From Cyanobacteriota bacterium (GTDB lineage Bacteria; Cyanobacteriota; Cyanobacteriia; PCC-6307; Cyanobiaceae): DNA of 18,584 nucleotides. The notes under the pieces were generated by a model. That model was not told the origin of the DNA. It saw only the letters and a list, made by a program, of their open reading frames with translations, and made no database searches. Location of the stretch: assembly GCA_026389255.1 (NCBI GenBank), contig JAPLIF010000370.1, forward strand, positions 1 to 18,584, read 5' to 3'. Shown here piece by piece: positions 14,353-18,584 of the stretch. Both the position numbers and the translations under genes were made by a program. Every line of letters starts with the position of its first letter. Within the stretch, counting starts at the first letter, position 1.

Positions 14353-15574
14353 ATGACCCTCACCCCAGACCGCTCCCCGGCCGCAGTTCCCCAATCCCCC
14401 GCGGATTCCGGCCCGGTCCCCGTCGGTGGGGCCCTGGGGGTTCCGGTCGGAGGCGCCAGCCAGGAGCTGCGATTTGATCGCGGTCGCTGGGCCAGTGCCT
14501 TCCGCAATGTGGACAGCGAGCTGACGGCGGTGCCGCTGCAGGCCACTCGCGGCACCATTCCGGCGGCCCTTAATGGCACCCTTTATCGCAATGGCCCCGG
14601 CCGCCTGGAGCGCGCCGGCCATTGGGTCCATCACCCCTTTGATGGCGATGGCATGATCACCGCCCTGCGCTTCGAGGGCGGTGGTGTGGGCCTCACCAAT
14701 CGTTTCGTGCGCACCGAGGGCTGGCAGGAGGAGGAAGATGCCGGTCGTTATCTCTACCGCGGCGTTTTCGGCACCCAGAAGCCCGGCGGCCCCCTGGCCA
14801 ACGCCTTTGATGTGCGGCTCAAAAACATCGCCAACACCCATGTGGTGAAACTTGGCGACCAGCTATTGGCCCTTTGGGAGGCCAGCTCCCCCCATGCCCT
14901 CGACCCGGAAACGCTCGAAACGAAGGGGATCGCCCTGCTAGATGGGGTGCTGAAGCCCGGTGAAGCCTTCAGCGCCCACCCCCGCTTTGATCCCGGTCAC
15001 CACGGTGCGCCCCGCATGGTCACCTTCGGCGTTAAGAGCGGCCCGCGCAGCACCATCCGCCTGATGGAGTTCGCCACGGAAGCCCTCGATTGACCCCGAG
15101 ACGGACTACCGCACCGTCGATTTCGATCTCATTCCCGCCGGCCTGCTGGAACGCTGCCGTCTCAACCTGGCGGCCGGCACCGTGACCAGTGAACGCCTCA
15201 GTGAACGCTGCTGTGAATTCGCCATGGTCCATCCCGCCAGACAGGGCCTGCCCGCCCGCTATGCCTGGCTGGCCGTCGCCGAACGCGAAGCCGGCAATGA
15301 CCCCCTACAGGCCTTCAAGAAACTCGACCTGCGGAACGGGGAGCGGCGGGTTTGGAGCGCCGCCCCCCATGGCTTCGTCAGTGAGCCGTTAATGGTGCCC
15401 CGGCCCGGCGGCAGTGCCGAGGACGACGGCTGGCTGCTGGCGGTGATCTGGAACGGCGAGCGCAGTGGCAGCGATCTGGTGATCCTGGATGCCGCCTCCA
15501 TGCAAGAAGTGGCCCTCGTGGAGCTGCCCCTGGCGATGCCCTACGGCCTCCATGGCAGCTGGAGCCAGGCCTAA
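14353..15574 (+). pseudogene. Carotenoid oxygenase (RPE65/CCD family), internally deleted and frameshifted
   Basis: Residues encoded at 14353-15090 give the N-terminal half of a carotenoid cleavage dioxygenase: TIPAALNGTLYRNGPGRLER, HHPFDGDGMI, then SAHPRFDP with the first iron-binding His, ending MEFATEALD and a stop at 15091. A second frame, open from about 15083 to 15574, gives the C-terminal part: PSIDPETDYRTVDFDLIPAG, CCEFAMVHP, GFVSEPLMVPRP and LPLAMPYGLHGSW with the last His. The middle, expected to carry the second (HDF) and third (HxLNAWE) iron-binding His, is absent. Complete relatives have roughly 490 residues; the two pieces together give about 407, or fewer than that as conserved sequence. 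The break lies near 15070-15085. The intact enzyme would cleave carotenoids or apocarotenoids; this copy should be inactive. Confidence 0.82.
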
Positions 15575-15663
15575 CCCCTCCAGGTGGGTAGGCCGGCTTC
15601 GGTGAGGGTGCCCCGCTGGCGCCAGAGGGCCTCGGGACTCACGACGATGCCATGGGCCTGGGC
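15571..15663 (-). pseudogene. Possible C-terminal remnant of an unidentified gene
   Basis: A 30-codon frame with strongly G/C-biased third positions reads AQAHGIVVSPEALWRQRGTL, then TEAGLPTWRG and TAG. It looks like the natural end of a protein, but an in-frame TAG at 15666-15664 cuts it off upstream. Its stop overlaps the stop of the carotenoid oxygenase relic (CTAA). No family was recognised. The remaining 15667-15791 shows no gene. Confidence 0.3.
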
Positions 15664-15791
15664 CTAGGGCGGATGCGCCGCTGGTTTCTGGGTTGGGTCG
15701 GTGTTCTGCCCGTGCGGGTGCGGTGATCCGGGGCAGCCGTAGGCCCCGATTCCCGCAACAATTCTCCCCAATAGGAGCAATAGGGATCTTC

Positions 15792-16979
15792 ATGGCGACG
15801 GGCATGGGTGGTGAGCGTCGAACCTGGGTCCGATCCCACGCCGCCGGGCCCCGGATCACCAGCAATAGCGATGCCCTGCAGGCCGAAAATTACCTGCTGC
15901 GGCAGGAAGTTCTGCGGCTGCGCCAGCAGCTCGATCGCCGCGAGAGCCGTCCCCCCGCCGCCGAGGCCTGGAGCCGTCGCTCGCCCGTCACCAGTGGGGC
16001 GGCCCCAGCTCCAGCCCCCGCCCAGCCTCCTGCCCCGGCTTCGGCTCCTGCCCCTGCTGCGGCGCCGGCCATCACGGCCGACCACGTGCGGCGTTGGGGG
16101 GAGGCCATGACCCGCCATCGCCGCTGGCACCAGCTGCGGGTGGGTGCCATCGCCTGGCACAGCCCCCATGGTCGGTCTTCCTCCCCCGGTCGGGGGCTCA
16201 AGGGACTCATCGATCAGCTGCTGGGCGGACCGGCGGACACCGCCGCCGCCTTCGAGCACCAACTCGAGCGCCGCTGGCCCGGCCTGGCCGAGGATCTGCG
16301 GGGCGCCCTGCAGGGCGCCTCCAGCAAGGCGCGTCTGGCGGTACGGGCCGCCTTCGCCATGCTGGGCCCCGCCGCCGCCGCCCGCCTCGACCTTGAGCCC
16401 CTGGCGGTGGTCGAGCTGTTGATGGCGGCCACCAGTGCGCTGGAGGTGGAGGCCGATGCCGCCCAGACCCAGCGCTCCTGGACCCAGCAGCCCCCCCGCC
16501 AGCATGGCCCCCAAGACCACCGGACCCAAGACCGGGCCCAGGCCCCCTGGAGCCAAGACCACAACCGCCGAACTGCCAGCAGCGGCGCCAGCCGGGGAGC
16601 GAACCAGGGATCCCGCCCAGGCCCCACCGCAGCCGTCGGTGCCGATCGCTCCGATGGCACCCGCCGCCGCACCACCGGGGCGGGGCAGGAGCGCCCCGGA
16701 ACCGAGACTTCAGGGGCAGGCTCCACCCAGGCCGATCCGGGCCAGGCGAAGTCCACGGCTGGGTCCCGGCGCACCACCAACACACCTCCCCCCAGCGGCA
16801 GTGCCGGCGATCGCCGCCTGCTAGCCGCCCTTGGGACCCTGGGGCTGGCCTGGGGGGCCTCCCGCGCCGCCATCAAGGCGGCCCACCGGCGCCTGGTCAA
16901 GCAACACCATCCGGACATGGGCGGTGATGCCGAATCCTTCCGCCTTGTCAACGACGCCTACCAACTGCTGATCGCCTGA
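15792..16979 (+). CDS. J-domain (DnaJ-like) protein with N-terminal coiled coil and long disordered linker
   Basis: A 395-residue protein. Residues about 22-48 (SDALQAENYLLRQEVLRLRQ) form a short coiled coil, followed by an Ala/Pro linker (about 60-95). A helical domain of unknown type spans about 96-225 (VRRWGEAMTRHRRWHQLRVG, LKGLIDQLLGG, LDLEPLAVVELLMAAT). A low-complexity Gln/Arg/Thr/Gly region runs to about 335, and the J domain is at the very C-terminus (about 337-395): AAIKAAHRRLVKQHHPDMGG with the essential HPD, then FRLVNDAYQLL. The J domain stimulates a DnaK/Hsp70 partner; the rest probably chooses the client. There is no Gly/Phe or zinc-finger region, so this is a class C type. AGGG at 15782-15785, 6 bases before ATG 15792, supports this start over the longer frame. 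Confidence 0.8.
   Translation: MATGMGGERRTWVRSHAAGPRITSNSDALQAENYLLRQEVLRLRQQLDRRESRPPAAEAWSRRSPVTSGAAPAPAPAQPPAPASAPAPAAAPAITADHVRRWGEAMTRHRRWHQLRVGAIAWHSPHGRSSSPGRGLKGLIDQLLGGPADTAAAFEHQLERRWPGLAEDLRGALQGASSKARLAVRAAFAMLGPAAAARLDLEPLAVVELLMAATSALEVEADAAQTQRSWTQQPPRQHGPQDHRTQDRAQAPWSQDHNRRTASSGASRGANQGSRPGPTAAVGADRSDGTRRRTTGAGQERPGTETSGAGSTQADPGQAKSTAGSRRTTNTPPPSGSAGDRRLLAALGTLGLAWGASRAAIKAAHRRLVKQHHPDMGGDAESFRLVNDAYQLLIA
16806..16815. repeat. HIP1 element GGCGATCGCC
   Basis: A full 10-base HIP1 palindrome, GGCGATCGCC, lies inside the J-domain gene just before the J domain, at the codons for a Gly-Asp-Arg stretch. It is a marker of cyanobacterial chromosomes. Confidence 0.85.
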
Positions 16980-17068
16980 GGCAGCGGCGCCATGGGCAAG
17001 GGCTAAGGGCTGCGACGGTGACAGCCCCCATAGCAAGATCAAGTCCCCAGGCCGTGGAGGCGGCTGCC

Positions 17069-17962
17069 ATGGACATTCCAGAGGGCCCCCTACTCGTCTT
17101 TGGCGACAGTCTCTCGGATGTGGGCAATGCCTGGCGGCTACTCGGGGATGGGGCCGTGCCCTCTCCGCCCCACTGGCGGGGTCGGCGCTGCAACGGGCCC
17201 CTCTGGGTCGAGATCCTGGCCGGGCGACTGGGGTGGACTCCCCTGGAGCCCTCCCTCGCCGGGGGCACGGACCATGCCTATGGTGGCGCCCGCTCCGGTG
17301 CGGGCCTTTCCCCCAAGGGGGTGCCGAATCTGCTGGAGCAAGTGGACCGCTTCCTGGCTTCCGACGCCGACGCCCCCCTGGATGACGGGGCGCTGGTGGT
17401 GGTGCGGGCCGGCGCCAATGACTATCTCGACGGCGAACCCGATTGGGAGCGGGCCGAGGCGATCAACGCCAATCTGGTGGCGGCTGTTTGCGCCTTGGCC
17501 CAGGTTGGCGCCCGCCGCTTCCTGGTGCCCACGGAACTGCCCTGGGGCGCCAGTCCCATCGTGCCGCCGTCCTACGGCACGGCCCAGCGCCAGGCCTTCG
17601 ATGTCCTGATCGGCCTGCAGAACCAGGGGCTGGCCAGGACCCTGGGGGAGCTGGCGCAGCAACGGGGCTTGAAGGTGTGGCAACCCGATTTCCATGGTTT
17701 ATTGCGGGCCGCCCTCACCCATCCCCGCGTCTACGACCTAGTGGAGGTGGTCAGGCCCGTGCTTCAGGAGGCCCAGGCGGCCACCCCGGCCCCACGGGTG
17801 ACCGATGCCACTGGCTTTTTGTGGTGGGACAGCCGCGCCCATTTCTGCACGGCCTTCCACCAGCGCTTGGCGGATCAGGCACTGGCGTGCCTTACCGCAG
17901 CGCCCATGGCTGGGACCACGGCGGGCGCAATCGTCCCCGGGGCTGGGCCGGTTGGAACGTGA
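17069..17962 (+). CDS. GDSL/SGNH-type hydrolase (lipase/esterase family)
   Basis: A 297-residue protein from ATG 17069, preceded by GGAGG (17056-17060), 8 bases upstream. Block I is VFGDSLSDVGNAWRLL with the nucleophile Ser at about residue 14. Oxyanion-hole residues are in AYGGARSG and VVRAGANDYLD (the GAND block). The end WWDSRAHFCTAFHQRLADQA holds the catalytic Asp and His of block V. This is the plant-type GDSL lipase arrangement, where WDxxHxTxxxHxxxA is usual. Members hydrolyse esters or acyl groups; the substrate here is unknown. No signal peptide is apparent, so it is probably cytoplasmic. It is convergent with the next gene, with 3 bases between the stops. An upstream GTG at 17018 is possible but has no better support. 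Confidence 0.87.
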   Translation: MDIPEGPLLVFGDSLSDVGNAWRLLGDGAVPSPPHWRGRRCNGPLWVEILAGRLGWTPLEPSLAGGTDHAYGGARSGAGLSPKGVPNLLEQVDRFLASDADAPLDDGALVVVRAGANDYLDGEPDWERAEAINANLVAAVCALAQVGARRFLVPTELPWGASPIVPPSYGTAQRQAFDVLIGLQNQGLARTLGELAQQRGLKVWQPDFHGLLRAALTHPRVYDLVEVVRPVLQEAQAATPAPRVTDATGFLWWDSRAHFCTAFHQRLADQALACLTAAPMAGTTAGAIVPGAGPVGT

Positions 17963-17965
17963 GGC

Positions 17966-18584
17966 TCAAGAAGCCAGGCCGCTGGGCCCAATCAAGGCCT
18001 CCAATTGCCGCTGCAGGTCGGCGGTGAGCCGGGCGACGGCGCGGCGGCGATCGTGGTGGTAGTCCTCCAGCAGGGGGGTGACGGCCATCGGTTCCCCCAG
18101 GCTGACCCGGGCCGTCCGCGGGCCCAGCCGGGGCCTGGTGCCGGGATCTTGGCCGAGGATGCGGGCCTGGGTGTCCCAGAGCAACAGCAGGGTGTCGGCG
18201 TAGCGTTCCTGACTGGGCCGTTCCTTGACGTAGTCGCCGCTGACCGCCACGAAGGATTCGACCAGGCGCATGTGCCAGAGGCGTTGCGCCGTTTCCTCGG
18301 CCAGCCGGTCCGCCAATCCCCGCTCCAGGGGGGTGGGGGGAGCGGCCAGGTAAAGCCGATCCCAGGCGGCCTGCTCCAGACGGCGGCAGCGGCTGGCCAG
18401 GTCGCCCCGGGGCTCGAGGGCGAGGGATTCCTCCACCTCGGCCAGGGCCGTTTCCAGGAGGCGCCCCAACCGTTCGGCCAGGGCAAGATTGGCGGTTTCC
18501 GCTGCGCCCGGGGCGGTGGCGGTGGCCGGGTTGGCGGGCAGATCGTGGTGGTACGAGTCCCGATAAAACGTTTCCATCAAGGTC
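17966..18584 (-). CDS. C-terminal part of a probable glycerolipid acyltransferase-like protein
   Basis: The frame is open to the right edge, so the N-terminus is missing; 204-206 residues are visible. A mostly alpha-helical, Glu/Arg/Leu-rich region with no membrane segment contains LLETALAEVEESL, AAWDRLYLA, RLVESFVAVSGDYV and ERYADTLLLLWDTQARIL. The final part reads LGPRTARVSLGEPMAVTPLL and a basic helix; the ARVSLGEPMAV strand resembles the V-x-x-GEPI element near the end of phospholipid/glycerol acyltransferase domains. The HxxxxD and other catalytic motifs would lie outside the window, so the call is tentative. A TTG-ATG pair at 18580-18575 could be a start, but no ribosome binding site can be judged at the edge. 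Confidence 0.4.
   Translation of the reverse strand, partial: TLMETFYRDSYHHDLPANPATATAPGAAETANLALAERLGRLLETALAEVEESLALEPRGDLASRCRRLEQAAWDRLYLAAPPTPLERGLADRLAEETAQRLWHMRLVESFVAVSGDYVKERPSQERYADTLLLLWDTQARILGQDPGTRPRLGPRTARVSLGEPMAVTPLLEDYHHDRRRAVARLTADLQRQLEALIGPSGLAS

Noticed and set aside
16490..16800. Possible pair of compensating frameshifts in the J-domain protein linker, between two C runs (about 16490 and 16789)
   Set aside because: The +1 frame gives a tidy Pro/Ala linker, but the continuous frame keeps the high G/C at third positions seen elsewhere, whereas the alternative does not. No frameshift is needed.
1..18584. CRISPR array, insertion sequence, prophage, toxin-antitoxin or defence genes
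   Set aside because: No spaced direct repeats of CRISPR size, no transposase or integrase motifs and no recognisable defence domains were found on either strand.

Overview
The window reads as a piece of a high-G+C unicellular cyanobacterium of the Synechococcus/Cyanobium group. The evidence is a chlorophyll synthase (chlG), a probable cytochrome b6f subunit (petP), cyanobacterial-style type IV pilins, a carotenoid oxygenase relic and two HIP1-type GCGATCGC octamers. Codons prefer G or C at the third position nearly throughout. No tRNA, rRNA, insertion sequence, prophage or CRISPR array was seen.

Layout. 1-1.7 kb: 3' end of an O-GlcNAc-transferase-like (SPINDLY/OGT) glycosyltransferase, facing a tandem pair of paralogous type IV pilin-like genes with an intrinsic terminator between them. 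2.1-4.6 kb: an isolated DppC-type ABC permease whose 3' end overlaps a convergent CgeB-like glycosyltransferase, then a small divergent membrane protein. 4.7-7.3 kb: trmH (tRNA 2'-O-methylation) divergent from an alkyltransferase-like (ATL) gene that overlaps rsmB (16S rRNA m5C967) by GTGA. 7.3-10.9 kb: a leftward petP-chlG-class A penicillin-binding protein cluster, with the last two genes joined by a TTGA overlap. 11.2-12.0 kb: fabI. 12.1-13.2 kb: a lower-G+C island with a NIDO-domain, PEP-CTERM-like surface protein whose signal peptide appears frameshifted. 13.2-15.7 kb: hisB, a 13-bp tandem repeat array, a tiny Pro/Cys-rich secreted protein, a carotenoid oxygenase pseudogene with an internal deletion, and a possible gene-end remnant. 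15.8-18.6 kb: a J-domain protein, a GDSL/SGNH hydrolase and the 3' part of a probable acyltransferase-like gene.

Most of the window is ordinary chromosomal housekeeping. The best leads are decay and variation events: loss of two of the four iron-binding histidines from the carotenoid oxygenase, a dinucleotide-repeat frameshift in an exported protein's signal peptide, the 13-bp array, and the four-Cys secreted micro-protein. I see no clear evidence for a new defence, mobile or biosynthetic system.
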